Assembly (NCBI RefSeq): GCF_963678635.1
Contig: NC_087070.1
Coordinates: 23,549,419-23,613,418, forward strand
Direction: 5' to 3'
Source: Symsagittifera roscoffensis
Taxonomy: Eukaryota > Xenacoelomorpha > Acoela > Convolutidae
DNA length: 64,000 nt
The notes beneath the pieces are model-generated. The model was not told where the DNA came from. It did not search any database and was given only the letters and a program-made list of their open reading frames with translations. Below are positions 1 to 11,189 of the stretch, piece by piece; positions within the stretch are counted from its first letter, which is position 1; every line of letters begins with the position of its first letter. The position numbers and the translations under genes were made by a program.

Positions 1-689
1 GGTGTTTAGGCATTATTTTTCTCTCTACTGTTTTGATTTGTGTGTTATGATTAGGGGTTTTTTGGAGGTAGAATGTACTTAGGATAAAATTTCCTTTAGG
101 TTTAAAATTTCCTTAAAGTTGTTTATCTTCGTTATATAAATTGACACAAATTTGTTGATTTTTGTATTGATTGATTAAAGAGGGTTGAATTTTTATTCGA
201 TATTTAATTAAGTTTTCAAATACGAGGGTCGTGCCTGATTTTGACCTGAATGTCTTTGGGCCATAGTTATAGATCTTGTTCAAACTGAAGATGAATTGGC
301 TAATAATAGTGCTGGTGTTTAAAGTAAAATGAGATAATTTCAAACCATTTTGATTGGCTGATTTTGAACTAGTTGTTTGAGAGAGAAAATCAATAATCCT
401 AATGAAAAATTTTTTTCAGTTTATTATAAAAAGTTATTGATATCGTTAAATAATCGGAGGGTTTCTGAGTTTTTACTTTCTTTAAACTTTTAGATTGAGG
501 AAAAAAATTTTTCCAATTTTATCTTGATTGATTTTTGAGGCGAGATGATTGGCGTTGTTGTGATTTTTCTTTGATTTCGTTTATGATTAAGAATTTTTTT
601 GTAGTTTACGATATATTCTTGGTTACTGTTGGTTTTGGAGGTTTTTCTGATAATTCGTTTTGAGTTATATCGGGTGATTATGGTAAATA

Positions 690-1580
690 ACAAAAATCTG
701 TTGTTTTCTGTTGGTCATTACTTTCTGTTATTTTGTCAAAAATGTGTAGCCCTGTAAAGGAATACAATTGCTATAGTTCACGAAGGGCATATTTTTTCGG
801 TTAGTATGGTAGAAGGTTGTTTTTATGTTGTACGATCCCTTTTTGGTTGTGATCTGTGAGTTTATATGTGACGTCGGCAAGCTTTTCTATAATTTGATAT
901 GGTTCTTTTCGAATAGGTAGTAGCTTTTTTGAAATTCCTTTTTGAATCTTAAAGTTTGGAACTAAAACAAATCTAACAATCTATTTGCATTTTTCTGATA
1001 AATTTCATAGCATTTATTTTTTCTATTGAAAATCCATTCTGTATGATTTCCAGGGGCTAACTTCAATAATTCTGGCTGATGAAAATGATCTTCAACATGA
1101 GTATGTAGTGATAGGTTATAAGAAATTCAATTTTGATTTGATTGACAGTAACTTTTGCGTTTTTTGAGGATTTCGCCCTGAACATTATAGACTTGCGTGG
1201 TTTTTGGTTAAAAAACATTTCATCTAGTGATAGTCCCAAAGTTGTGGTAAACTGAGAACTATGTATCAATGGAAATAATTTTACGTGTGTTGAACATTCG
1301 GTATTTTTTATTGTTTCCATTTGTAATACCTTGAAAGTATTCTTGCAGGGATCGGTTCGCGACTAGTTTGTCTATCCATGGGGCATATGATGTTCTTGGT
1401 TTTTATTTTATATGGGAAAGGTGACTTGAGGTAATTGTTTCGTTGTTTATGAATTCTGTTCCACTATCTGTAACCATCCAGTGTTCATATATTGTCGTGT
1501 AAGCATATTGAGCGTTACAATTGGGTACAGGGTTAAAATCTTCATAGTGTGTAAATGCATCTACTAAAAAATTATTTATG
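690..1580 (-). pseudogene. Integrase core and C-terminal domain, lineage-2 gypsy (unit 1)
   Basis: The minus strand from about 1,580 to 690 reads, in broken frames, as a retroviral-type integrase. A TDSGTEF second-aspartate motif (about 1,455-1,480) is followed 35 residues later by KLVANRSLQEYF. The catalytic glutamate position is therefore an alanine (codon at 1,358-1,360). An open stretch at 1,063-1,320 carries the downstream TTLGLSLDEMFFNQKPRK segment. The C-terminal domain, whose clearest copy is at 12,186-12,458, runs to about 690 as the SFTGLHIF-type tail. Frameshifts and stops break every domain, so no functional protein is possible. Confidence 0.7.
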
Positions 1581-1744
1581 AATTTCCTTCTGAGCAGGGG
1601 GATACAAGGAATTTGGTTACAAATGAGATTCTGTGACTGAAATATATTATTTGTCCTTTAAAGTTTTGTTTTTCTGCTATTTGCTCCTGGTATGGGAAAG
1701 GTTTTTTTTACTAAGATGTAATGCAATCATTGCATAGTTCTTTT

Positions 1745-2175
1745 ATCCAAATTGGTGCGTTTGGAAATAAAAAGGTTGAGTGGATTTTGAATTTTTTTTT
1801 GTTGCATGTCCTTTTGTATGGAAAGAAAATGAATACGAAATGCGACTATTATAAGGCTTAGTGGTAGACAAGGAACTTTTGTGTCGTGGTGATGGTGTTC
1901 TAAAATGTCAGTATTTTTGTTTTTTGTTGTAATAAAAAATTTTCGAAAATGTTCCAATTTGGTGAGTTTGGAAATTAAAAAAGCTGAGTGAAAATTGAAT
2001 ATGTTTTTTTTTTGAACTTACATGTCGTTTTGTATGCTAGAAATGTGAAGCATGAAAAGCGTGTGCTAAGAAGCTTAGTAGAAGACATTGTACTTTGGTG
2101 TCTTGGTGATGGTTTTCCAAAATGTCAGTATTTTCATTTTTTCTTTTATTGTTGAATTTTCTAAAAATCGGAATG
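1745..2175 (-). repeat. Two tandem ~212-bp subrepeats inside unit 1
   Basis: Two adjacent diverged copies begin near 1,750 and 1,964. Both contain a GTGTCKTGGTGATGGT core followed by AATGTCAGTATTTT. Equivalent pairs lie at about 4,075-4,490 and 13,235-13,600, and a single copy at 5,030-5,240. Reading frames across them on the minus strand (short Lys/His/Thr-rich peptides) differ between copies, which argues that they are non-coding. Confidence 0.7.
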
Positions 2176-3104
2176 ATGTTTTATTTCCTAATATTGGAAA
2201 ATGAGGAGTTCCAGAAGATCGGCTACAAAAAAACACAAAGCTGAAAAAATTTTGAAAGGGGTAGCAGAAAAATTGAATTGAACTTTTTGGTTTGTGTAAT
2301 TGTGTTGGAAAGAAGCACTTAAAAATAATTTGATTTTGCCGAACTTTTTTTTTGGAGTTGAAATCAAGTGGGGTCGGGTTGTTCATTGATTTTTGACGCG
2401 TGGGTTGTGTATGATGAGTTTACGGTGAAAGGAAGTCTGGGTGTTTAGGCATTATTTTTCTCTCTTCTGTTTTGATTTGTGTGTTATGATTAGGGGTTTT
2501 TGGGAGGTAGAATGTACTTAGGCTTATTTAACTTGGTTAAAGTTGTTTAACTTCGGTATATAAATTGAGACAATTTTGTCGATTTTTGTATTGATTGATT
2601 AAAGAGGGTTGAATTTTTATACGATATTTAATTAAGTTTTCAAATACGAGGGTTTTGCCTGATTTTGACCTGAATGTCTTTGGGCCATAGTTATAGATCT
2701 TGTTCAAACTGAAGATGAATTGGCTAATAATAGTGCTGGTGTTTAAAGTAAAATGAGATGATTTCAAACCATTTTGATTGGCTGATTTTGAACTAGTTGT
2801 TTCGAGAGAGAAAATGAATGTTCCTAATGAAGAATTTCTTTCAGTTTATTTTAAAAAGTCATTGTTATCGTTAAATAATCGGAGGGTTTCTGAATTTTTA
2901 TTTTCTTTAAAATTTTAGATTGTGGAAAAAAGTTTCCAATTTTATCTTCATTGATTTTTGAGGCGAGATGATTGGCGTTGTTGTAATTTTTCTTTAATTT
3001 TGGGTTTGATTAAGAATTTTTTTGTCGTTTACGATATATTCTTGGTTACTGTTGGTTTTGGAAGTTTTTTCTGATAATTCGTTTTGAGTTATATTGGGCG
3101 ATTG

Positions 3105-3995
3105 TGGTAAATAACAAAAATCTGTTGTTTTCTGTTGGTCATTACTTTCTGTTATTTTGTCAAAAATATGTAGCCCTGTAAAGGAATACAATTGTGTTAG
3201 TTCACGAAGGGCATATTTTTTCGGGTAGTATGGTAGAAGGTTGTTTTTATGTTGTACGATCCCTTTTTGGTTGTGATCTGTGAGTTTATATGTGACGTCG
3301 GTAAGCTTTTCTATAATTTGATATGGTTTTTTCGAATAGATAGTAGCTTTTTGAAATTCCTTTTTGAATCATAAAGTTTGGAACTAAAACAAATCTAACA
3401 ACCTCTTTGCATTTTTCTGATAAATTTCATAGCGTGTCTTTTTTCTTTTGAAAATCCATTCTGTATGATTTCCAAAGGCTAACTTCAATAATTGTGGCTG
3501 ATGAAAATGATCTTCAACATGAGTATGTAGTGGTAGGTTATAAGAAATTCAATTTTGATTTGATTGACAGTAACTTTTGCGTTTTTTGAGGATTTCGCCC
3601 TGAACATTATAGACTTCCGTGGTTTTCGGTTAAAAAACATTCAATCTAGTGATTGTCCCAAATTTTTGGTAAACTAAGAACTATATATCAATGGAAATAA
3701 TTTTACGTTCGGTGTTTTTTTATTGTTTTCATTTGTAATACCTTGAAAGTTTTCTTGCAGGGATCGGTTCGCGACTAGTTTGTTTATCCATGGGGCATAT
3801 GATGTTCTTGGTTTATATTTTATTTGGGAAAGGTGACTTGAGGTAATTGTTTCGTTGTTTATGAATTCTGTTCCACTATCTGTAACTATCCAGTGTTCAT
3901 ATATTGTCGTGTAAGCATAATGAGCGTTACAATTGGGTACAGGGTTAAAAACTTCATAGTGTGTAAATGCATCTACTAAAAGATTATGTTTGAAT
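3105..3995 (-). pseudogene. Integrase core and C-terminal domain, lineage-2 gypsy (unit 2)
   Basis: This is the same segment as in unit 1, at high identity. It has the same glutamate-to-alanine change (codon at 3,770-3,772, LVANRS context) and the same C-terminal tail ending near 3,105. Frames are broken. The shared inactivating change shows that the copies arose by duplication of a dead element, not by independent insertions. Confidence 0.7.
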
Positions 3996-4074
3996 TTCCT
4001 TCTGAGGAGGGGGATACAAGGAATTTGGTTAAAAATGAGATTCTATGATTGAAATATATTATCTGTGAAATATC

Positions 4075-4490
4075 GTTTGGGAAATAAAAAGGTTGAGTGA
4101 ATTTTGAGTTTTTCTGATGTTGCATGTCCTTTTGTATGGAAAGAAAATGGATATGAAATGCGACTATTATAAGGCTTAGTGGTAAACAAGGAACTTTCGT
4201 GTCTTGGTGATGGTGTTCGAAAATGTCAGTATTTTTGTTTTTTGTTGTAATAAAAAATTTTCGAAAGTTTTCCAAGTTGGTGAGATTGGAAAAAAAAATG
4301 CTGAGTGAAATTTGAATATGTTTTTTCTGAACTTACATGTCGTTTTGTATGCAAGAAATGTGAAGCATGAAATGCGTGTACTAATAAGCTTAGTAGAAGA
4401 CATTGTACTTTTGTGTCTTGGTGATGGTATTCCAAACTGTCAGTATTTTCATTTTTTCTTTTATTGTTGATTTTTCTAAAAATCGGAATG
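4075..4490 (-). repeat. Two tandem ~212-bp subrepeats inside unit 2
   Basis: Second occurrence of the subrepeat pair described at 1,745-2,175. Copies begin near 4,077 and 4,280. The core GTGTCTTGGTGATGGT recurs at about 4,200 and 4,417. Confidence 0.65.
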
Positions 4491-5272
4491 ATGTTTTATT
4501 TCTTAATATTGGAAAAGGAGGAGTCCCAGAAGATCGGCTACAAAAAATACAAAGCTGAAAAAATTTTGAAAGGGTTGGAAGAAAACTTGAATTGAACTTT
4601 TTATTTTGTGTAATTGTGTTGGAAGGAAGCACTTAAAAAGTAATTTGATTTTGCCGAACATTTTTTTTTGGAGTTGAAATCAAGTGGGGTTGGGTTGTTT
4701 ATTGATTTTTGACGTGTGGGTTGTGTATGAAGAGTTTTTGGTGAAAGAAAATCTGGGTGTTAAGGCATTATTTTTCTCTCTACTGTTTTGATTTGTGTAT
4801 TATGATTAGGGTTTTTGGGAGGTAGAATGTACTTAGGATAAAATTTCCTTTAGGCTTATTTAACTTGGTTAAAGTTGTTTAACTTCGGTATATAAATTGA
4901 GACAACTTTGTTGATTTTTGTATTGATTGATTAAAGAGGGTTGAAATTTTATACGATATTTAATTAAGTTTTCAAATACGAGGGTTGTGCCTGATTTTGA
5001 CCTGAATGTTTTTTGTTGTACAATATGTTTTTCGAATTTGGTGAGTTTGGAAAATAAAAATGCTGAGTGAATTTTGAATATGTTTTTTTTTGAACTTGCA
5101 TGTCGTTTTGTATGCAAGAAATGTGAAGCATGAAATGCGTGTACTAATAAGCTCAGTAGAAGACATTGTACTTTCGTGTCTTGGTGATGGTATTCCAAAA
5201 TGTCAGTATTTTCATTTTTTCTTTTATTGTTGAATTTTCTAAAAATCGGAATGATGTTTTATTTCCTAATAT

Positions 5273-5862
5273 TGTGATACCGTCTTTAATGGGTTTTGCT
5301 GGTATTTACGCCAAATTTCAAGTTGTTGGGCGACAAGGTCAAAATGTTGAAGTTTTTTTTTAATAACTGAAGTGTAAATTTTTCTGTGTTGGAGGAAAAA
5401 ACTATTTGATATTCGTTCTTGGATAGATGTAATTTATCCGAATGATCTTGTATATCGAAAATTTAACTGATTGTATATTTCTGACTTACATCTGGAGGGC
5501 CTGAAAAATTCATCATATCATTGAGATCTTTTTCTATTAGTGGGAATCATTTTTTTCGTTGCGGTTTTTGTTGATATGACTTCAATTGTGTATAATTTTT
5601 TTTATTCATAATGAATTTGGTATGGGTTTAAATGTATGTTTATCTAGTGAGGCTACTTCATAGTGAGTGTTTTGGCATCTATATATAGAAGAAAGTGTTC
5701 TACGAAAGTTTTTCTTTGCTTTGTATCAGAGTCAGTTTTTACTACGAATTTACATTATAATCGTGGTGATCTTTTGTCTTTTGCGAAAAAGAGTTTTTTA
5801 TTTTGGGGTATTTTAACAGTTGTTTTCGTGTAAGTAATTCAGGTAGGTGATGTAATTCGACT
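5273..5862 (-). pseudogene. RNase H-integrase linker of lineage-2 gypsy (truncated copy)
   Basis: This ~590-bp segment is nearly the same as 13,635-14,229. On the minus strand both read, with stops, through TRKQLLKYP and CQNTHYEVASL-type sequence, which in the 14-kb copy follows directly on an RNase H end. It is therefore the linker upstream of the integrase. At 5,862 the similarity stops abruptly and lineage-1 integrase sequence begins, marking the edge of the lineage-1 block. Confidence 0.6.
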
Positions 5863-5867
5863 AGGTG

Positions 5868-6660
5868 TTATCTTGGATCCGCGTGAAAAATACGCATCAA
5901 TCGTTTGTATTTTTGTTCAAAAGTTTTTGGATCTTTCACCTTCGTAGCCAATCTAATTGTTTTTCTTGCTACTTGTTCCACCTTCTTTTTGATTATAGGA
6001 TCAGTTTGTTGTTGTATCCCTTTATATCTTAAGTTTAGTCTTTTTTTTTCTAGTGCCACCGCTTTTCTAGTTTTCACACCTGTTGTGATGTGTGGTCGAT
6101 TGTCCACAATTCCAGTGTTTTCCGCAACGATTGGTTCTGGTATTCTTCGTTTGATACACAGTTCGTCCTCTGACCATTTCTGTAGGTCGTGTATTTTTTC
6201 CGCTGGGATTGGCGGGTGAGTCAGATTTTTCCGATCTAAACAAGCGTGTTTAGCGTTCTCTCAATTTCGGTTACTAGGTGAACTATTGGTTGTTATGTTT
6301 GAAAGTAGTGTGTTAGCTTTCCTGCCCAAATGTGCTTCGAAAGGTGTAATTTTGATCACTCCGTGTTGAGTTATTCTTAATGTTTTGATTATTTCTGAAA
6401 CACTCGATGCAATTTTGAACTTTTTTTTTTAGTCAATTTTCATGACGTCAAGTCGTAGTTTTAAGGTTTTTATCAATCGTTGGACGACACCAATGGATCT
6501 ATGGTCGTCTACCGGCGCAAACAATAATTTTATGTTGTTTGATTTACAGAATAGTTGAAACGTTTTAGCGCGAAACGTTTGTGCTTGATTGCATCTTAGC
6601 CGGCGAGGTACCCATTGTTTGAAATGTATCGTTGCATAAATTTTAATGCAAACGTCCGCT
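5868..6660 (-). pseudogene. Integrase catalytic core (3' part) and C-terminal domain, lineage-1 gypsy
   Basis: The minus strand reads as a Ty3/gypsy integrase. VAVDK at about 6,701 gives the first catalytic Asp. RCNQAQTFRAK follows, with Asn (codon 6,588-6,590) where the second Asp is expected. HRSIGVVQRLIKTLK has Gln (codon 6,480-6,482) where Glu is expected, exactly 35 residues after the Asn. The open stretch 5,868-6,107 is a Lys/Arg-rich C-terminal tail ending IFHADPR then a stop. A few stops and shifts remain. It is the end of the pol remnant that starts near 9.8 kb. Two of three catalytic residues are replaced by their amide forms, so it cannot be active. Confidence 0.8.
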
Positions 6661-6689
6661 GTTGTGTTGGAAACTACCTTAGCCGATGG

Positions 6690-7060
6690 GAATTTTGATC
6701 ACTTATCTACTGCCACTAAAATGTAAGCGTCTTTATTTAGCTCGTCGGGTAGCGGTCCCGCAAAATCCAATTGGTCCTCTTCATTCGGTTCAACCACTGG
6801 TTCCATTTGGAAAGAATGTTGTTTACCAATCGTTGGTTTTAGGTTTTTACCTTGTTGTGTGCATTCTCTACATCTTTGCGCCGTTTGTACTATGGTCATG
6901 TGTATATGTGGAAACCAGATGTTTAGCAGAGGTCCAGCATGAGTTGTGAGCGAATGATATGTTTCTAGCTTTGGATTAGGTTTGAGTCTTTGACCGCTTA
7001 TGCAATGAATGTCATGATTGGAATGCGGTTGACTTGTTGGTTGGCTCACTACTGTCCCTT
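6690..7060 (-). pseudogene. Integrase zinc-binding domain and start of core, lineage-1 gypsy
   Basis: An open minus-strand stretch of 116 codons (7,049-6,699) contains the His-rich YHSLTTHAG segment and CRECTQQGKNLKP, the HHCC zinc-binding pattern of retroviral-type integrases. It continues through a short linker to DQLDFAGPLPDELNKD and VAVDK, the start of the catalytic core with its first Asp. This is the best-preserved open part of the element. It follows the duplicated 154-bp block and precedes the 5,868-6,660 segment. Confidence 0.8.
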
Positions 7061-7093
7061 TATTTTCAGCGCGTTTTTTGATCAGCCAATAAG
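6940..7093. repeat. 154-bp direct repeat, copy 1
   Basis: Positions 6,940-7,093 match 7,842-7,995 base for base except one change (ATGATTGG versus ATGATCGG). The two copies are 902 bp apart in an element otherwise full of lesions. They encode the same peptide around VVSQPTSQPHS and CISGQRLKPNPK on the minus strand. Confidence 0.9.
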
Positions 7094-7841
7094 TGTTTTT
7101 TGATCAGCCAGTCTTGTACTTTCGTGTGGCCGCTGCAATGAAGTTAACGCCCAAAATTTTTTGGAGTTTTCTTCTATAGAGTGGTGTATCCTCTTCCTCT
7201 GTGTTTGTCTCCGTGTCTATTGTAGCGACTACTTCGTTTACGATGAGGTTGTGACTGGCTTCCAATTGAGTTGTTGTCATAGTGGGTAGTGCGGTGTTCG
7301 GTAGTAAATCTTTTTGCATGCTGGCGTTAGGATCCACGCGGCTTACGCAGTACTCATAAGTTTCCTTCGTTTCGATTGAGAGATCCAATAGGATGATTGC
7401 GTTAACTGGCATAATTGTTGTTTGCGTGGCTGTTGTGGAGGTTACTTTCATGACTGGAGGCGTTACCTTACTAGATCTCTCCGTTGAATCGGTAAGCACT
7501 ACTTTTGAGAAGGTTGCTGGTTTTCGTTTTATGTTCTCTCTTGCGTCCTTGACGGTGTCTGGTTTTTTCTTTGACTCTGCTTGTCTTTTGCTTGGTGGTC
7601 TTCTATGCCAACGCGGATGAGATAGGCTCTCTTCTTTGTCAGAATCGCCTTACCATTTGTTTTTGTTCGCTAGTTCTCCTGGTGGACTTCGTTCTTCTTT
7701 TTGATCTTTTGATATGAATCCTCCCGTAAATTCTTTCATTTGTCTTTTTGTTGGCTCTTTGTTGGCTCTTTTTTGCTCAATTGATTCTGGCGTTTTAGAG
7801 CGTAAGCTTAATAATCTCTTGTTTTTGAATGAATTTGAAAG
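7094..7841 (-). pseudogene. Segment between RNase H and integrase, lineage-1 gypsy
   Basis: This stretch lies between the two 154-bp repeats. A minus-strand open stretch (7,499-7,104, 131 codons) is Thr/Ser/Glu-rich and ends AAATRKYKTG. Upstream frames are Lys/Arg-rich. No catalytic motif is recognised. By position it is the variable RNase H-integrase linker of pol, or material captured when the 902-bp unit was duplicated. Confidence 0.5.
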
Positions 7842-7995
7842 TGAGTTGTGAGCGAATGATATGTTTCTAGCTTTGGATTAGGTTTGAGTCTTTGACCGCT
7901 TATGCAATGAATGTCATGATCGGAATGCGGTTGACTTGTTGGTTGGCTCACTACTGTCCCTTTATTTTCAGCGCGTTTTTTGATCAGCCAATAAG
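7842..7995. repeat. 154-bp direct repeat, copy 2
   Basis: Partner of 6,940-7,093, one mismatch. In this copy the encoded peptide is fused to the RNase H tail (GLIDYISRNPVG upstream), and the copy ends before the zinc-binding residues. Copy 1 continues into the integrase. Confidence 0.9.
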
Positions 7996-8515
7996 GCGCT
8001 AGTTTCCTATTGGCTAACTGGTTTAGAATTAAGTTGTCAATCATTTCAAGATTGTTAATTAATGAGTTGATTGACGCCACAACAAATTCCTCATCGGACG
8101 TGCTGGAGGGTCTTGCAATTCCAACCGGATTTCGAGATATATAGTCAATTAATCCCATATTGCTCCTGCCAAATGTTTGATATCGAAGTTAAAAGGGGTT
8201 AGTCGGTCGATCCATCTTGTGAGCCAACTTTGCCTTGTCTTGGATCTTTCACTGGCGTTTAGAGCACTGATCAAATCTTGATGGTCGGTTTTTACCGTGA
8301 AAATTTTCCCGTAAAATAATATTTGAAGTGTTCAATCGCCCACACGACCCCCAGGAGTTCTAGCTCATTTACTGAGTAATTCTCTTCTAAAGAATTTAGG
8401 AATCTTGATGCGTAAGCGATGGCTACCTACCCCTCTTTTGTGTTTTGTTCGAGGGCCGCGCCGAGGCCGTATGTAGATGCATCGCAAACAACTCGTGTGT
8501 CGAGATTTTGATCAA
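7996..8515 (-). pseudogene. RNase H domain, lineage-1 gypsy
   Basis: On the minus strand the RNase H signatures appear in order: VVCDASTYGLGAALEQN (first Asp, about 8,510-8,455), [17 protein letters not shown] (Glu, about 8,390-8,340), the third-Asp region near 8,285 (DQDLISALNAS), LTRWIDRLTPF, and the end of the domain GLIDYISRNPVG near 8,150. At least one in-frame stop and two frame changes break it. It sits between RT and integrase, as in Ty3/gypsy pol. Confidence 0.85.
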
Positions 8516-9475
8516 AATGTTTATTTTGTGTGATTTCTGCCACTCACCAACTTTTTAATTTTAAGAAATGCGGAATCGTGCTCCGCCGACAAATTAAGTG
8601 TTTTTTGTTTGTCTGTCTTCTTAATGTGCCAAATGTGGGATGTACCTTGTAAGATGGTGTATTGATCTCATGAAACTTTCAAGTTGCTTAAACGTTTTGG
8701 GTGTAAAAGTTTTTCTATGGCGTCTGTTTTTCTTGATAGGGGGTAGTTCTTTCACAATCTATACGAAACCAAAGCCGTTCAATTTGCTTGCATGCGAAAT
8801 TACACTTATCCAATGATATTGCGAATTTTTCCTCATCCAGTCTGCGAAGATTTTTTTCCAGTATTTCCTTATGTTCTTCTACCGATCCTTCTGTGATAAT
8901 CAGAATGTCATCTAGATACGCATATGTATTTTTTCAATTGGTTAGTGTCAGATCGATCGCTTTCTGAAATAATGCCGGGATGTCTGTCAGACCGCAGAAC
9001 CCAGTTTGGAACTGATAAGTTCCCGGGGCATTTCCCCCATGAGACTGAAATTACATTGTTCTCTTGTTTTCTGATCCAAAGGGATTTGTGAATACGCATA
9101 TCATAAATCAAAGGAAGAGAACAACGTTTGTTCTTTGTTATCAGATTTAATCATTTGTGCGATGTTGTCGAGTAAAAAATCAATATTCCGCATCTGATAC
9201 TTGTTTTTGTGGAAATATTTGTTAATTTTCTTAGAGTCTAATGCGAGTTGACTTTTTGGTCCTTTTTCAGTGTTATTACGATTGGGCTAATGAATTGTTT
9301 ATCGGAGCATTTTTCCATTTTTAGGATATGTTGTTGGTCTATTAGTTTATTCGGTTCTTTTTCTACTCTTTCTTGAAGATGAATTGGAATACGTCGACCC
9401 TTTTGTTGAATTGGTGTAACGTTTGGTATGAATTGTGTTTTCATAACATGGTTTTTTGCTTTTTCCAATTCTAAA
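8516..9475 (-). pseudogene. Reverse transcriptase domain, lineage-1 gypsy
   Basis: The minus strand from about 9,470 carries RT motifs in order. First is the QKGRRIPIHLQERVEKE and QFISPIVITLKK region (open stretch 9,468-9,238). Then come a KINKYFHKNKYQM segment, FSSFDL with AYSQIPLDQKTREQ (first Asp motif), ALFQKAIDLTLTN, and the catalytic YLDDILI box at 8,907-8,918. Last is RLDEEKFAISLDKCNF, the thumb side. The YLDD box is intact but stops and frameshifts lie on both sides, so the enzyme is dead. Confidence 0.88.
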
Positions 9476-9780
9476 TTTTAGGTTTGCGAAGTTTCCTTCT
9501 ACCCATTGTTTGATATCTGAATTTGACGTGTTTTCTTCTGTTATACTTAGCATTTGCTTATGCTGTGGTTTTTCTTGGATTAATTTTATTCCTATATTAG
9601 GAAGTAGGTTACGACCAAGAATTATTGCTTTCTGATCGTCCACCACAAGGAATGGGGCTGACTGGATAGTCCACCCGCCGGATTCTATCTCTAGAATTAA
9701 TCGTCCTTAGTTGATTAGTTGCATATTTTTGTAATGTCTTTGTTGATTTTCTTCTCAATCATAAAGTGCGTTGAGAAAGT
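9476..9780 (-). pseudogene. Protease-region remnant, lineage-1 gypsy
   Basis: The minus-strand open stretch 9,646-9,347, read back to about 9,780, has the retroviral-protease-like C-terminal half: SGGWTIQSAPFLVVDD followed by ILGRNLLPNIGI, matching the flap and I-x-G-R-N region. The D-(T/S)-G active-site triplet is not visible upstream, so the N-terminal half is lost or too decayed. It joins directly to the RT segment. Confidence 0.6.
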
Positions 9781-11189
9781 CGAGTGGCCCTTTTCGGGGG
9801 AAATTTTTTTGATTTATGGGTTTAAGATGTAATAAAAGAGAAAGGGTTTCTATTGAGAAAACCATTAAAAATACTTGAGGACGAAACTCCTGAGAAGGGA
9901 ACAAAAAACCATATATGACAAATGGTCTTTTTCGGATACCTATCGTATTTGTATATAAAATCTGTTGTGATAAATGGAGGGGGTAAAATTTAAGCTGTGA
10001 TGTCTGGTGGTGATAAAATTTACGGATGATGTACTAAATTTTTTAGTTTTACTGTTATTTCAAATTAAGGAGTTATGATTTGTTGTGAAATTACTTGGGT
10101 TTTCTTTTCTTGAATATTTTGTGAATATCCTGCTTATATTGTAGTCTGTGTAGGCCCAATTATGGAGTGTATTGCTATCAAGGTATTGACCAAAATGAAG
10201 ATGGGGTGGTCCAAAAGAGTTCCAATCTAAGCGTAAAGGATTACTTGTACGTTGTATTTCACGGTATCTCTCGTTTGAGTGACTTATAAAGTTTGTGTGG
10301 AATGTAGTTGGTGACGTTTGACCTGTGATTGAAAGTGTTGATGGAATTGGTATTGTTTCTGGTAGTGATAAATAGGTAGATGAAAAAATATTCAAAAAGG
10401 TAGATGAAAGAATGTGGGGAGATTGAAAGAATATTCACGATTTTGTTCAGAAGTAGGCGTTGAACCTAAAAAACTGGATGGAATATTTGGTGTGTTTTGT
10501 TGGGAAATAATTTGAAGCGGTAGGGGGGTGCTTTGTATTTTACTATGAGAAAGATGTAGAGGGGTTGATGAAAGCAATGAAGGGATAATAAACTGAACTC
10601 ATGATGTTGTTGAGTTTCTATTTCGTCGGTGGCGAATAAATTGTCGGTTGATTGTACTTTTTTAGAATTGATTTTTACTTGAATGTCTTGTTCTGTTAAG
10701 ATCTTGAAGTAAATATTATGTTTTGGTTCCTACTGTGGCTCACTTATAGATGCTTGAGGAATGGCTGGTATTAGTGTTCACATAATGATAAATGTCTTTC
10801 TTCAAAGTTGTAGCGATTTTCTACATATGAAATACGAGAAGATAATTGGGGTTGTTTTGTTTGACTTAATGTAGGGTTCTTGGGGTGTCCTGGGGTGGGT
10901 TGCTTGGTGGTTAATGCTAAATATGTTTGGATTAGCAGGTTTGAAACATATGTTTTATTTAAATCTGTGTTCTTTATTATGTTCTTCTGCAAAAATGATA
11001 ATTAAAACTGTTGCTAGTACAAAAGCTATTGTTGTTTCTTCATGCATCTATAAATTGTCAGAAATAGAGAAGCTAGAAAGGTTGGAAAACATTATGAAAA
11101 AGTTCAAAATAACTTTTCTATTCAATAAATTTCGAAAACCGTATGGAATTATCAAGTTTCATACCTGATTAGGTGATCAATGGTTTTGG
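9781..11189 (-). pseudogene. Unassigned 5' part of lineage-1 gypsy (gag or leader region)
   Basis: The minus strand has A-rich sequence and several short open stretches: 10,395-10,060 (111 codons), 10,577-10,392 (Ser/Pro/Thr-rich) and 10,992-10,771. A motif SINHQATHPRTPQEP and a hydrophobic run ATVLIIIFAEEHN occur near 10,900-11,040. No zinc knuckle, LTR or tRNA primer site was found. The position upstream of the protease suggests gag or leader. An env fragment cannot be ruled out because of the hydrophobic run. Confidence 0.35.

Larger units (their letters stand above)
1..5272 (-). repeat. Tandem array of ~2.3-2.4-kb units, 3' end of lineage-2 gypsy element
   Basis: Three head-to-tail units are seen. 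The landmark GTTTAGGCATTATTTTTCTC recurs at about 4, 2,442 and, with one change, 4,756. The unit boundary is a direct junction in which AATATTG is followed by GAAAA(T/A)GAGGAG, at about 2,196 and 4,507. The third unit is shortened: it jumps from 5,007 into the ~212-bp subrepeat and lacks the integrase part. A fourth, separate copy lies at 11,250-13,634. Read on the minus strand, each full unit holds the integrase core, the integrase C-terminal domain and the non-coding 3' end of a Ty3/gypsy-like element. Units 1 and 2 are very alike and share the same lesions, so the array grew after the element died. The left end runs off the window. Confidence 0.8.

Noticed and set aside
1727-1957. His/Lys-rich minus-strand frames over the ~212-bp subrepeats as a repeat protein
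   Set aside because: The frame is not kept between the tandem copies and stops differ from unit to unit.
5905-6219. Hydrophobic plus-strand frame of 104 codons, membrane-protein-like
   Set aside because: It is the antisense of the Lys/Arg-rich integrase tail. T-rich antisense codons look hydrophobic by composition.
6686-6949. Plus-strand frame with hydrophobic stretches
   Set aside because: Antisense of the integrase zinc-binding domain.
10880-11060. Hydrophobic run near the 5' side of lineage 1 considered as an env transmembrane anchor
   Set aside because: It lies upstream of the protease on the sense strand, the wrong place for env, and no glycoprotein features are seen.
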